Assembly: GCA_024235015.1 (NCBI GenBank)
Contig: JACKNG010000004.1
Location: 310,001-374,000, forward strand
Origin: Gammaproteobacteria bacterium
GTDB lineage: Bacteria; Pseudomonadota; Gammaproteobacteria; Ga0077536
Direction: 5' to 3'
Length of the DNA: 64,000 bases
The notes under the pieces were generated by a model. The model saw only the letters and a program-made list of their open reading frames with translations, did not search any database and was not told where the DNA came from. A program made the position numbers and the translations under genes. Shown here piece by piece: positions 1 to 7,952 of this stretch. Each line of letters starts with the position of its first letter. The first letter of the stretch is position 1.

Positions 1-2
1 AC

Positions 3-1040
3 GTGGATAACCAAATCATGTCCAAGTTCAAATCCCTCGGCCTGCTGACCGAGCAGTTGAATGCCGCCGACTATGTCACCCAGGCGAAGCTGGCCGAGGC
101 CATGGGCTTCGACAGCTTCTGGGTGCCCGAGGATTACGTGATGCCGGCCGCCTTCAGCGCGCTCGGCGCCTGCGCCGCGGTGACCTCGCGCATCAAGCTC
201 GGCACGGGGGTGGTCAATCCCTACACCCGCCACCCGGTGCTGCTCGGCATGGAACTGGCCGCGCTCGATCAGATCTCCGGCGGACGCGCCATCCTCGGCG
301 TTGGCGCCAGCATCAAGCTCTGGATCGAGGCGCAGATGGGCCTGCCCTTCGACCGGCCGTTGTCGGCCGTGCGTGAGGCGGTCGCCATCCTGCGCCGGTT
401 GTTCGCGGGCGAGGCGGTCGAACACCAGGGCAAGGTCTTCCAGGTCGGTGCCGGTCTGCGCCTGGCCTTCGAACCGCACCGCAAGCAATTACCGATCTAC
501 ATCGGCGCTACCGGGCCGAAGGCCCAGGAACTCGCCGGTGAAATCGGCGACGGCGTGTTCCCGTTCTTCTGCGACCCGGCCAAGATGGCGACGGTGGTCG
601 AGCGGGTTAACGCCGGTGCCGCGCGCGCCGGGCGCGATGCCGCGAGGTGCGACATCAGCGCGCTCGTGTTCCTCGCCGCGGCGGACGACGATCGCGCCGC
701 CCGCGAAGCCGTCAGGCCGCTGATCGCGACCTTCTTCGCCTGGTTCGCCAACCAGCCCGAACTGCCCTTGTTCGCCGAGTGTGGCCTGTCGCCGGGCGAC
801 GTCGAGGCGATGCGCGAGGCCTGGGCCCGCGGCGAAGTCCGCCCGGATCTCATCAATGACACCGCGGTCGACCTCATGACCGTCGCCGGCGACCCCGAGC
901 GCTGCCGCGAGAAGCTCGCCGCGTTGCGCGACGCCGGCCTGACGGCGCCGGTCATCTGCCCGGCGATGGTGATGGGTGGCGCGGACATCGCCGCCCACCT
1001 CGAATGGCTACAGCAGCACGTCCTCAGGGATTTTTATTGA
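3..1040 (+). CDS. LLM-class flavin-dependent oxidoreductase
   Basis: Member of the bacterial luciferase-like superfamily, TIM-barrel enzymes that use reduced FMN or F420 to oxidise or reduce small organic substrates. Seen: an opening strand KSLGLLTEQ, the block GFDSFWVPE, the segment GTGVVNPYTRHP, and IYIGATGPKAQELAGEIGDGV, which matches the family's phosphate-binding part. The 345-residue length is normal for the family. A GTG lies at the window edge (3) and an ATG at 18 would also fit, so the true start may be either or lie upstream. An FAD oxidase follows 46 bases downstream and a decayed copy of this gene's 3' end lies beyond it. Substrate and cofactor cannot be told from sequence. Confidence 0.85.
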   Translation: MDNQIMSKFKSLGLLTEQLNAADYVTQAKLAEAMGFDSFWVPEDYVMPAAFSALGACAAVTSRIKLGTGVVNPYTRHPVLLGMELAALDQISGGRAILGVGASIKLWIEAQMGLPFDRPLSAVREAVAILRRLFAGEAVEHQGKVFQVGAGLRLAFEPHRKQLPIYIGATGPKAQELAGEIGDGVFPFFCDPAKMATVVERVNAGAARAGRDAARCDISALVFLAAADDDRAAREAVRPLIATFFAWFANQPELPLFAECGLSPGDVEAMREAWARGEVRPDLINDTAVDLMTVAGDPERCREKLAALRDAGLTAPVICPAMVMGGADIAAHLEWLQQHVLRDFY

Positions 1041-1086
1041 TTCCGCTTGTGGGTGGCGGAACGTATGGACCAGCGAGGAAACCTCG

Positions 1087-2583
1087 ATGACTGAAAGCTT
1101 CGAAACGCGCACGCGCCGCGAGTTCCTCCGCTACTGCGGTGCGACGGCGCTGTTGATGACCCGCTTCGCGGAGGCGTGGGCAGAGGAGCCCGGTAGTGCG
1201 GGGGCGGCGGCGACCGAGCGCGCGCTGCGCGCCCTCGCCGAGGACCTGGAGGGCGACCTGCTGCTGCCGGCGGATCCATTGTTCGAGCCGGCACGCCAGA
1301 TCGGCTGGAACGTCATGCTGCCCGAGCGGCGACCCGACTTGATCGTGCGTGCCGCGAACCAGGCCGACGTCGTGCGCACGCTCGCCTTCGCCCGTGACCA
1401 GCAGCGCCGGGTTGCCGTGCGGGGCGGCGGGCACAGCTGGTGTGCGTCGGCCGTGCGCGCGGGTGGGGTGATGCTCGACCTCGGTCGATTCAACAGCCTG
1501 TCCATCGACCCGTCTGCCGGTACCGCCCTGGTCGGTCCGACCGTGCGTGGCACCGAATTCCTGCGCGCGCTCGTGCCGCACGGGTTGATGTTCCCGGTCG
1601 CGTACTGCCCTACCGTGCCACTGGGCGGGTTCCTGCTGAACGGCGGCAACGGCCTCAACTACAACCGTTGGGGCAGTGCCTGCAGCCACGTGCTCGCCAT
1701 CGACCTCGTGCTGGCCGACGGACGCGAGCTGACGGTGAGCAACGAGGTCGAACCGGACCTGTTCTGGGCCGCGCGCGGTGCCGGCCCGGGATTCTTTGCC
1801 GTCGCGACCCGGTTTCACGTCGCGTTGCGTCCCTTGCCGCGCGCGGTCACCTTGAGCAGTTTCGATTTCCCGCTCGAACAGGCCGCGACCGCGTACCGCC
1901 TGGCCGATGACCTTTCCGCTTCCCTGGCGCGCGATGCGATGCTCGCGGTCGGGGTCAAGACCGCCAGCCCGGGCACGCCGGCGGCGGGCCAGGTGGTGGT
2001 CAACGTGCTCGGCATCGCGTTCGCGGATACCAGCGACCAGGCCACAACCCTGCTGGCGCCGCTGAACGGTGACCCACGGGTACAGTCGGCGCTGACCTCG
2101 CTGGTGAACGCGCCGACGGATTTGAACGGTGTGCACGGCGCGGTCGGCGCAGCCCTGCCGGGCGGGCACCGTTACCTCGCGGACAACATCTGGTCCAACC
2201 AGCCTCTGGCGACCGTGTTGGAGGGCATGGCCGAGCACTACGCGCAGGCGCCATCGCCGGCTTCGAACCTCATGGTGCCGTGCTTCCATCCGGAATTTGC
2301 GCTGGAGGGCACGGCGCATTCCATGTGGGGGCGCAACCTCATCTACCAATACGCACTGTGGACCGATCCGACGACGGACGAGCGCAACCGGGCGTGGCAT
2401 GACGGCGCCATGGCCATGCTCGATCCACATGGAGTGGGCCGCTACGTCGGCGAAGCCGATCTCACTCGGAGCCGTGACTCGGCGCGTGAATGCTATGCGC
2501 CGGCGGCGTGGGAGCGCTTGCGTGCGTTGCGTGCGACCTATGACCCGGATGGCCTGTTCTTCGATTACCTCGGCATGGCGTGA
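1087..2583 (+). CDS. Tat-exported FAD-linked oxidase, berberine-bridge type
   Basis: Oxidoreductase with a PCMH-type FAD-binding domain followed by a BBE C-terminal segment. The ATG at 1087 follows an AGCGAGGAA ribosome site and gives 498 residues. Twin arginines at residues 10-11 in TRREFLRY followed by a hydrophobic stretch ending AEAWA indicate Tat export, which suits a protein folded with flavin. RGGGHSW at 112-118 contains His116, the position that carries covalent FAD in this family. The end, with YAPAAWERLRALRATYDPDG, is the usual BBE close. The family oxidises alcohols, sugars or secondary metabolites; the substrate here is unknown. It sits between a luciferase-like gene and that gene's remnant, suggesting one redox cassette. 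Confidence 0.83.
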   Translation: MTESFETRTRREFLRYCGATALLMTRFAEAWAEEPGSAGAAATERALRALAEDLEGDLLLPADPLFEPARQIGWNVMLPERRPDLIVRAANQADVVRTLAFARDQQRRVAVRGGGHSWCASAVRAGGVMLDLGRFNSLSIDPSAGTALVGPTVRGTEFLRALVPHGLMFPVAYCPTVPLGGFLLNGGNGLNYNRWGSACSHVLAIDLVLADGRELTVSNEVEPDLFWAARGAGPGFFAVATRFHVALRPLPRAVTLSSFDFPLEQAATAYRLADDLSASLARDAMLAVGVKTASPGTPAAGQVVVNVLGIAFADTSDQATTLLAPLNGDPRVQSALTSLVNAPTDLNGVHGAVGAALPGGHRYLADNIWSNQPLATVLEGMAEHYAQAPSPASNLMVPCFHPEFALEGTAHSMWGRNLIYQYALWTDPTTDERNRAWHDGAMAMLDPHGVGRYVGEADLTRSRDSARECYAPAAWERLRALRATYDPDGLFFDYLGMA

Positions 2584-2707
2584 CGGGGCCACTGCGGGGT
2601 CCCGATCGATCGTGATGACAGTTACCGAAGTTCCTGGATGGCCTCGTCCGCCCGTACGGCGACCTGCCGCGAAGGAAATACAGTAACAGTCGCCGAATGG
2701 AGCCACG

Positions 2708-2869
2708 GACACCGCCGTCGACCCCGAGCACTGCCGCGAGAAGCGCGCCGCGTTGCGCGACGCCGGACTGACGGTGCTGGTGATCTGTCCGGCGATGGTG
2801 ATGGGTGGCATCGACATCGCCGCCCATCTGGAATGGCTGCAGCAGTGGGTGCTGCGGGACTTCCGTTGA
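2708..2869 (+). pseudogene. Remnant of duplicated LLM oxidoreductase 3' end
   Basis: A reading frame without a start codon encodes 53 residues plus stop that match the C-terminus of the gene ending at 1040. Over the last 49 residues I count 42 identities, including DAGLT and ICPAMVMGG. Relative to the intact copy, seven residues (LMTVAGD) are missing, a 21-base deletion between two copies of CGAC. No start codon or ribosome site precedes it and the frame is closed by a stop at 2684-2686. This is a decayed copy, not a working gene. Confidence 0.85.
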
Positions 2870-2979
2870 GGGGCCGATTTGCGCGAATCCGCCGACGGCA
2901 ACTGCGGCTCGGGGCGGCGAGCGCCGGTTGCGTGGTGGACGCCGTCAGCGATCATCCGCTGAGTTAGGGCGTCGAGACC

Positions 2980-4134
2980 TCACGCCGCGTCGAGCGCCGC
3001 GTAGGCTGCACGCAGCAGCCTGTGCGCGCGGTCGTCACCGACCGTCCCTTCGCCCATGCGATTCATGACGTAGGCTAGGGTGAAGCCGGCATCGATGTCG
3101 TTGACGACGAGCGAGCCGCCCCAGCCGCCCCAGTAGCAGACCTTGGCATTCGGGCTGAGCGGATTGCGCGGGGAATTGAGGCCGTAGCCGATACCGAACG
3201 TGACGCCGATGCCGAGCACCAGGTCGCGGCCCGCGGCCTGGACGTCGAAGATCCGATCGACCGTCGCGCCGGACAGCAATTCGACGCCGCGGAATGCGCC
3301 ACCGTGCGACACCGCCGCCTGGGCGAGTGCCACGCTGCGGGCGTTACCGTGGCCGCCGGCGGCGGGGATCTCGGCGCGGCGCCACGGGATCTCCCAGGAT
3401 TGCTCGGCTTGCAAGCGCGGGTTGGTGGCACGGTAGGGGATGGAATCGCGATCGGGCACGACCGAGCCGTCCGCACTGCCGAATTGCAGTGGCGGCGCCG
3501 GAATGACCAGCGCGACGCGGGCGTCGTGCTCCGGTCCGAGCCCGATGTGGAAGTCCGCGCCCAGGGGGCCAGCAATCTCCTCGGCGAAGAAGCGCCCGAC
3601 GCTGCGGCCATCGACTCGTTGTACGACTTCGCCGACGAGGTTGCCCTGGGTCAGACCGTGGTAGCCGGATTTCCAGCCGGGCTCCCACCAGGTGGCCTGG
3701 CCAGCGAGCAGATCCGTGACCTTGCGCCAGTCGTAGAGATCGCGGCCCTCGAGGCGCCGGTCCCAGGCCGGCAGGCCGGCGGTATGCGACAGGATGTGGC
3801 GTACGAGCACGTTGTCCTTGCCGTTCTGGGCGAACTCTGGCCAGTACGTCGCGACCGGCGCATCGACATCGACCAGTCCGCGGCTCGCGAGCACGAGCAG
3901 GGACAGGCAGCTCATCGTCTTGGTGGTCGAGAACACGTTGATGAGGGTGTCGTGCTGCCAGGCTTTTTCGCGCGCCGGGTCCTGGAAGCCACCCCACAGG
4001 TCGACCACCAGCTCGCCATCCTGGACCAACGCGACGCAGGCGCCGACGTCGCCGTGCTCGGCGAAATTGGCGGCGAACGCGTCCTTGACCGGCGCGAATT
4101 TCGCGGCGCAGGAACCGCTGACGTCAACGTACAT
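2980..4134 (-). CDS. Serine hydrolase, beta-lactamase class C/EstB family
   Basis: Serine hydrolase of the penicillin-binding-protein/class C beta-lactamase fold; members close to this one are usually esterases. Starting at ATG 4134, preceded by GGGGAG, the protein has 384 residues. Seen: nucleophile motif STTK (Ser69, Lys72), YHG at 158-160 as the second catalytic element, and GWGGS near the C-terminus, the EstB-type replacement of the KTG motif. LSHTAGLPAWD is also typical of the family. There is no signal peptide, so it is probably cytoplasmic. It is convergent with the upstream oxidase cluster and has no obvious partner. Real beta-lactam resistance is unlikely given the absence of a signal sequence and KTG. 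Confidence 0.85.
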   Translation of the reverse strand: MYVDVSGSCAAKFAPVKDAFAANFAEHGDVGACVALVQDGELVVDLWGGFQDPAREKAWQHDTLINVFSTTKTMSCLSLLVLASRGLVDVDAPVATYWPEFAQNGKDNVLVRHILSHTAGLPAWDRRLEGRDLYDWRKVTDLLAGQATWWEPGWKSGYHGLTQGNLVGEVVQRVDGRSVGRFFAEEIAGPLGADFHIGLGPEHDARVALVIPAPPLQFGSADGSVVPDRDSIPYRATNPRLQAEQSWEIPWRRAEIPAAGGHGNARSVALAQAAVSHGGAFRGVELLSGATVDRIFDVQAAGRDLVLGIGVTFGIGYGLNSPRNPLSPNAKVCYWGGWGGSLVVNDIDAGFTLAYVMNRMGEGTVGDDRAHRLLRAAYAALDAA

Positions 4135-4534
4135 GGTTGCTCCCCGGGGATGCTGTCGTGGTGGCGCCGCAGCTTGCCATGGGCACGGTGGTGTCGCCAG
4201 GCATGGCGTGGAACGATCGGCTCGAACCCGCTTCTCCGGATCTACTGCAACACGGTTTCGGTTCGTCACGGGTTCCCCGGATTGCCTCGCGACGGCAGCA
4301 GGCAGTCAACCGCACTATCCACCGCGGCGTGCCACCGACGACCGTGTCGCCGGCTCGCTGGCGGTTCGCGCGATGTGTGCGCCATCGGGCGCCAGGACGT
4401 CCAGCGATACGCGTCCTCGACGGACGACCGGCCGGACGCGGCGAACCGGGCCGGGCATGCGGGTACCATGACGCTGCACGCCCGGCACCGCGCCGGCCGC
4501 CTGGATCCAGTGAATACGACGGGAGAACCGACTC
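4135..4534. other. Intergenic region, 400 bp
   Basis: Divergent intergenic region between the serine hydrolase and the Cys-cluster protein, so promoters for both should lie here. I found no convincing -35/-10 pair, no RNA gene and no supported reading frame. Open frames in it lack family resemblance. Confidence 0.5.
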
Positions 4535-4960
4535 ATGTCGAGGGAATGCGGTGACTGCACACTCTGCTGCAAGGTGCTGGGCATCGAAGCCGAGGGCTTC
4601 GCCTCCGCCCAGGGCGAATGGTGCGTGCACTGCGACAAGGCCGGCGGCGGTTGCCGGATCTACGACACGCGTCCCGAGGAATGCGACCTGTTCTCCTGCC
4701 TGTGGCTGCAGCAGCCGGAGCTCCCCGAAGAACTCAAGCCGTCGCGCTGCCGGGTGGTCATCGGCTGGTACGACGACATGTTCTACCTCTACGTCGACCC
4801 GGGACGTCGCGACGCCTGGCAGCGCGCGCCGGTCAAGGACTGGATACAGGCGGCGACCAGCCAGGGTGCGCCGGTCGCGGTGTCGATCAACGGCAAGGTG
4901 GTGTGGGCCAACGACAGCGCCAGGCGCATCGTCGCGGCGCGCGGCGCGGGCCAGGGATAG
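4535..4960 (+). CDS. YkgJ-family cysteine cluster protein
   Basis: Small cytoplasmic protein of 141 residues with the YkgJ/CxxCxxCC pattern: CGDCTLCCK at 5-13, CVHC, GGGCRIYDTRPEECDLFSC. These cysteines are thought to bind zinc or an Fe-S cluster; the biochemical role of the family is unknown. A GGGAG ribosome site precedes the ATG. The C-terminal half (VKDWIQAA, VAVSINGKVVW) has no recognisable motif. It stands alone, divergent from the serine hydrolase and followed by a PEP-CTERM-like gene about 160 bases away, so context does not help. Confidence 0.8.
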   Translation: MSRECGDCTLCCKVLGIEAEGFASAQGEWCVHCDKAGGGCRIYDTRPEECDLFSCLWLQQPELPEELKPSRCRVVIGWYDDMFYLYVDPGRRDAWQRAPVKDWIQAATSQGAPVAVSINGKVVWANDSARRIVAARGAGQG

Positions 4961-5118
4961 CCGAGCCCGGCGGGAATCGTCCCGAACTGTGAACCGCGCC
5001 GGTAAATCCTCCACGCCAGCGCGAGCCGGGCTGCGCTAAGTTGACTGCCCCGAACCGGCGCCGGCACGGCGCCGGCGCGCAATCCGCAGTGGCTCTTCGC
5101 CACCAGGAGGACGGCACC

Positions 5119-6054
5119 ATGACCGCGATGAACCTACGTCAAACCCGGTGTTTTCTCGCCGGGGCCTTGTGGCTAGCGGGAACCCCGGCTTTCGCCGCGA
5201 CCCTGCCGACGCAGTGGGGCGTCAGCGCCTCGACCTACTGGGCCGACTGCTCGTTCCTGCCCACCTGCGACCAGCTCTCGTTCCTTTCCGGCAACCCGAT
5301 CAACGAGACCTCCAGCCAGGGCGGGCTGAACCAGGCCAGCGCCAGCCAGATCGATGTGGCGCAGAACCACAACACCCTCGTCGCCGGCAACGTCGACATG
5401 GGCACGGCCAGCGCGGCGGTCGAGCTCGACCTCACCCCCGGCAGCCCGGTCAGCGTGCCGACCTTGCGCGCGGCGGCCAGCTCGAACAGCTGGGACGGCT
5501 GGGTCGGCGGCCTCGCCTTCGCCCTGGCGGGTTACGACTACACCGGCCCGGCCGACGTCATCAACCTCAGTGCCACCCTCACGGGCACCGTCACCAATGC
5601 CGAGAACTCGGATACCACGGGCTTGAGCCTCGGCATCTGGATCATCCGCGACGACGGGTCGCTGGCCTTCCCCAGCCCGCCGCCGGCCGATCTGAATGCG
5701 CTCGCTCTCTATGTTGCAGGCCTGCCGGTGGAGGACCTGTGGCTGGCCGAGGACCTGGCGCAGGGTGAGACCAACAAGGCGGTCAACCTGACCACCGTCG
5801 GCGACGACATCATCAGCATCGCCTTCAGCGACGACGACATCCTGGCCGGCAATACCAGCTTCTACGTCATGGCGGCCTTGAGCGCGAGCGCGACGGCGCC
5901 CGGCCAGAGCGCCATCTCGATGTCGACGCTGACGATGAACTTCGACAAGCCGGCGCAGCTCGTCGCAGCGAGCGCGGTGCCGCTGCCGCCGGCGGTGGGG
6001 CTGATGGGGCTGGCGCTGGCCGCGCTCGCCCGGCGGCGTCGGCAGGGCGTCTGA
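5119..6054 (+). CDS. PEP-CTERM-like secreted protein
   Basis: Exported protein of 311 residues. ATG 5119 has an AGGAGG site eight bases upstream. Residues 1 to about 25 form a signal peptide ending PAFAA. The C-terminus has the tripartite sorting pattern: VPLPPAV, a short hydrophobic span (GLMGLALAALA) and an RRRR tail, as in PEP-CTERM proteins, which exosortase/EpsH processes during export with exopolysaccharide. The central part is beta-rich and full of Ser, Thr, Asn, Ala and Asp, without a known domain. Two early cysteines (CSFLPTC) may form a disulfide. No exosortase is in the window. The gene converges with another VPLPP protein gene. Confidence 0.72.
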   Translation: MTAMNLRQTRCFLAGALWLAGTPAFAATLPTQWGVSASTYWADCSFLPTCDQLSFLSGNPINETSSQGGLNQASASQIDVAQNHNTLVAGNVDMGTASAAVELDLTPGSPVSVPTLRAAASSNSWDGWVGGLAFALAGYDYTGPADVINLSATLTGTVTNAENSDTTGLSLGIWIIRDDGSLAFPSPPPADLNALALYVAGLPVEDLWLAEDLAQGETNKAVNLTTVGDDIISIAFSDDDILAGNTSFYVMAALSASATAPGQSAISMSTLTMNFDKPAQLVAASAVPLPPAVGLMGLALAALARRRRQGV

Positions 6055-6078
6055 AGCCGCTTCACGACGGCGACAATC

Positions 6079-6096
6079 CCCGGCCCGGTGGCCGGG
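6079..6096. terminator. Hairpin between convergent genes
   Basis: Perfect 7-bp stem CCCGGCC/GGCCGGG with a CGGT loop, in the 87-base gap between two convergent genes. There is no T tract on either side, so it may only assist termination in both directions. Confidence 0.4.
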
Positions 6097-6141
6097 TGCT
6101 CGGCGGCCCGCGCGAGACCTGGTGCTGGCGGGCGCCGCGAT

Positions 6142-7116
6142 TCAGTACCGCGCTGCGTTCGGCTGCCGTGCCGGCCTGGCCAGGGCCGCGAGCGGCGCGA
6201 GCATGAGCAGCGCGCCCGGCGGCAAGGGAACCGGCGTGGCGTACACCGTCGCGCCGCGTGAGATGGTGGCGCCGAGTCGATTCGTGGCCTGCAGGGACCA
6301 GAAGGTGCCGCCTTCGGCCACCGCCACCGTCGGCAGCGCGAAGCTGCCGTCAGCGGCTACCGCGACGCTGCCGAACACGGTGCCGGTACTCAAATGCAAG
6401 CTGTAGTCCACGGTGGGAAACCCGACCAGTGCGAGGATCGACTGGTAGAGCGCACCGGGCCCGTCGCCGAGGTCGTAGACGTCGGCGAAGCCGCTGCTGG
6501 CGACGACGTTGGTCGCGTTCGCCAGTGCGTTCCGATCGGCTGTGGGGATGCCGGGCAGGGCGATGCCGAGCAGGGTCACGCCGGTCTTGTGGAGGGCGGT
6601 GTAGGCCGGCACATAGTCCACTGGCAGTTCGTTGCCAGGCGCGTCGTCGGTGAACAGGAGCGCCAGCCGCCCGAGCGTCGCCTGACCGTCGCGCGTGGAA
6701 TCTGCGAACACGTCGTTGGCCAGGCGCAGCCCGCAGCTCACGCAACTCGTGCCGCCGCTCGGCGCCAAGGTCTGTATGGCCGCGTGAACGGCCTGGCCAG
6801 ACCCCGACAAGGGCAGGACCACGCCCGCGGATCCTGCGTGCGTCACGATCGCACTCATCACCGAGCCCGTGTCGTGGGCCAGGCCGTCGGCGAGAGCCAG
6901 TGCGTAGTCGCGTTGCGCCTGGGCTTCCTGCGTGTCGATGCTGCCCGAGCGGTCGAGCAGGAACACGAGATCGAGCGGCCCGACGCCCACGACGCGGCCG
7001 GTGACGGTGACCGGGTCGCCGGCACGGACCTCGGCGGGCAGCGGGTCGACGACCAGGCTGCCTGCCCGGGCGCCCACCGTGATCAGCATCAGGCTGGCCA
7101 GAATCGTTCGCTTCAT
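6142..7116 (-). CDS. Secreted von Willebrand factor A-domain protein with VPLPP anchor
   Basis: Exported protein of 324 residues with a signal peptide (MKRTILASLMLITVGARAG). A VWA domain starts near residue 48; its metal-ion-dependent adhesion site is seen as D55-R-S57-G-S59, with FTDDAPGNE further on supplying the later acidic residue. VWA domains mediate metal-dependent protein binding. The C-terminus PVPLPPGALLMLAPLAALA followed by basic residues resembles a PEP-CTERM sorting signal. CVSCG suggests a disulfide. The gene converges with the PEP-CTERM-like gene ending at 6054, and the two may share an export route. Its partner protein is unknown. Confidence 0.78.
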   Translation of the reverse strand: MKRTILASLMLITVGARAGSLVVDPLPAEVRAGDPVTVTGRVVGVGPLDLVFLLDRSGSIDTQEAQAQRDYALALADGLAHDTGSVMSAIVTHAGSAGVVLPLSGSGQAVHAAIQTLAPSGGTSCVSCGLRLANDVFADSTRDGQATLGRLALLFTDDAPGNELPVDYVPAYTALHKTGVTLLGIALPGIPTADRNALANATNVVASSGFADVYDLGDGPGALYQSILALVGFPTVDYSLHLSTGTVFGSVAVAADGSFALPTVAVAEGGTFWSLQATNRLGATISRGATVYATPVPLPPGALLMLAPLAALARPARQPNAARY

Positions 7117-7491
7117 GTCCTGTACTCGTCGTCCTGTGGCAGTGCCCGATGCGGTGCCGCGGGGTGACCGCGAACGGGCAGTCGATTATGGGTCGCGGGC
7201 AGGCCGTCCAGGGTGGTCCCGAATGTCAATTTCTGTTGCGTACACATGCATGCCGGCGCTGGAAGCGCGTCCCCGTGGCAGGTTGCCAGGCCGGTCGTGG
7301 TTGCCATTGCCTGCCGTACCAGGAGCCCGTCAACACGACGCGCTCATGCGGAATGTGCGGCCACCCGGTTGGCGCGATTCCACAAGGTCCATGGGTATTT
7401 GATCACGGTACCGACTACGCTTGAAGGACGGTTGCAGGGGAGGGCGCCGCAGGAATCCGATATCAGCAACCACGAGGAGAGGTGAACAACC
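7117..7491. other. Intergenic region, 375 bp
   Basis: Divergent region between the VWA protein and a small orphan gene. It must hold both promoters, but I see no strong -35/-10 pair, no repeat and no supported short gene. Confidence 0.45.
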
Positions 7492-7860
7492 ATGCCTGTT
7501 GGAAAGCAGATCGGATCGTATTCAGGTGCATTCAGTTACGTCCGGTATCCCGCCGAAGGTGTCGTCGAGGGTTCCTACACCGGTACCGTCAAGGGCGACC
7601 TGGCGGGTACGGCGACGGGAACGATGACCTTCTGCGGCGACTTCGATCGCGGCACCGTCAGCGACCTGGGCGCCGGTTACCTGAAATCTGGCGGGGTCGT
7701 GCCGTACAAGGGCCAGGGCGTGTACTGGAGCACGAGCCAGGGCAACTGGGAGACCCGCGCCGCGGTGATGGTCGATGGTAATCCCTGCGTCGTCGAGGGC
7801 CAGATCAAGATGAAGGACGGCACCTTCACGATGAGCGGCAAGCTCTTCGAGCTGACCTGA
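7492..7860 (+). CDS. Hypothetical protein, 122 residues
   Basis: I do not recognise this protein. A strong ribosome site (GAGGAGAGG) before ATG 7492 and a good downstream terminator support a real, singly transcribed gene. It has no signal peptide or membrane segment. The composition is rich in Gly, Thr, Tyr and Val with alternating polar and apolar residues (GSYTGTVKGDLAGTATGTMT), suggesting a small beta barrel or sandwich. Two cysteines sit in TFCGDF and NPCVVEG. The pattern loosely recalls lipocalin-like or allene-oxide-cyclase-like barrels, but I will not assign it. Its neighbours are unrelated in function. Confidence 0.7.
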   Translation: MPVGKQIGSYSGAFSYVRYPAEGVVEGSYTGTVKGDLAGTATGTMTFCGDFDRGTVSDLGAGYLKSGGVVPYKGQGVYWSTSQGNWETRAAVMVDGNPCVVEGQIKMKDGTFTMSGKLFELT

Positions 7861-7923
7861 CCCGGAACCGGGCGCATGCGGCCCGCAGCGTACGGGCCTC
7901 GAATCACCGCATCGTTCGACGTC

Positions 7924-7946
7924 ACCCGCCTCGGCGGGTTTCTTTT
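7924..7946 (+). terminator. Rho-independent terminator
   Basis: A stem ACCCGC/GCGGGT with a CTCG loop is followed directly by TTCTTTT. It lies 63 bases after the small hypothetical gene and just beyond the end of the convergent propeller gene. Confidence 0.75.
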
Positions 7947-7952
7947 GCGCGC

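Noticed and set aside
1024..2955. A 643-residue open frame on the minus strand over the FAD oxidase
   Set aside because: Arg/His/Gly-rich without motifs, and opposite a gene with clear FAD and BBE signatures.
4222..4245. tRNA T-arm-like sequence GGCTCGAACCCGC
   Set aside because: No acceptor, D or anticodon stem can be built around it.
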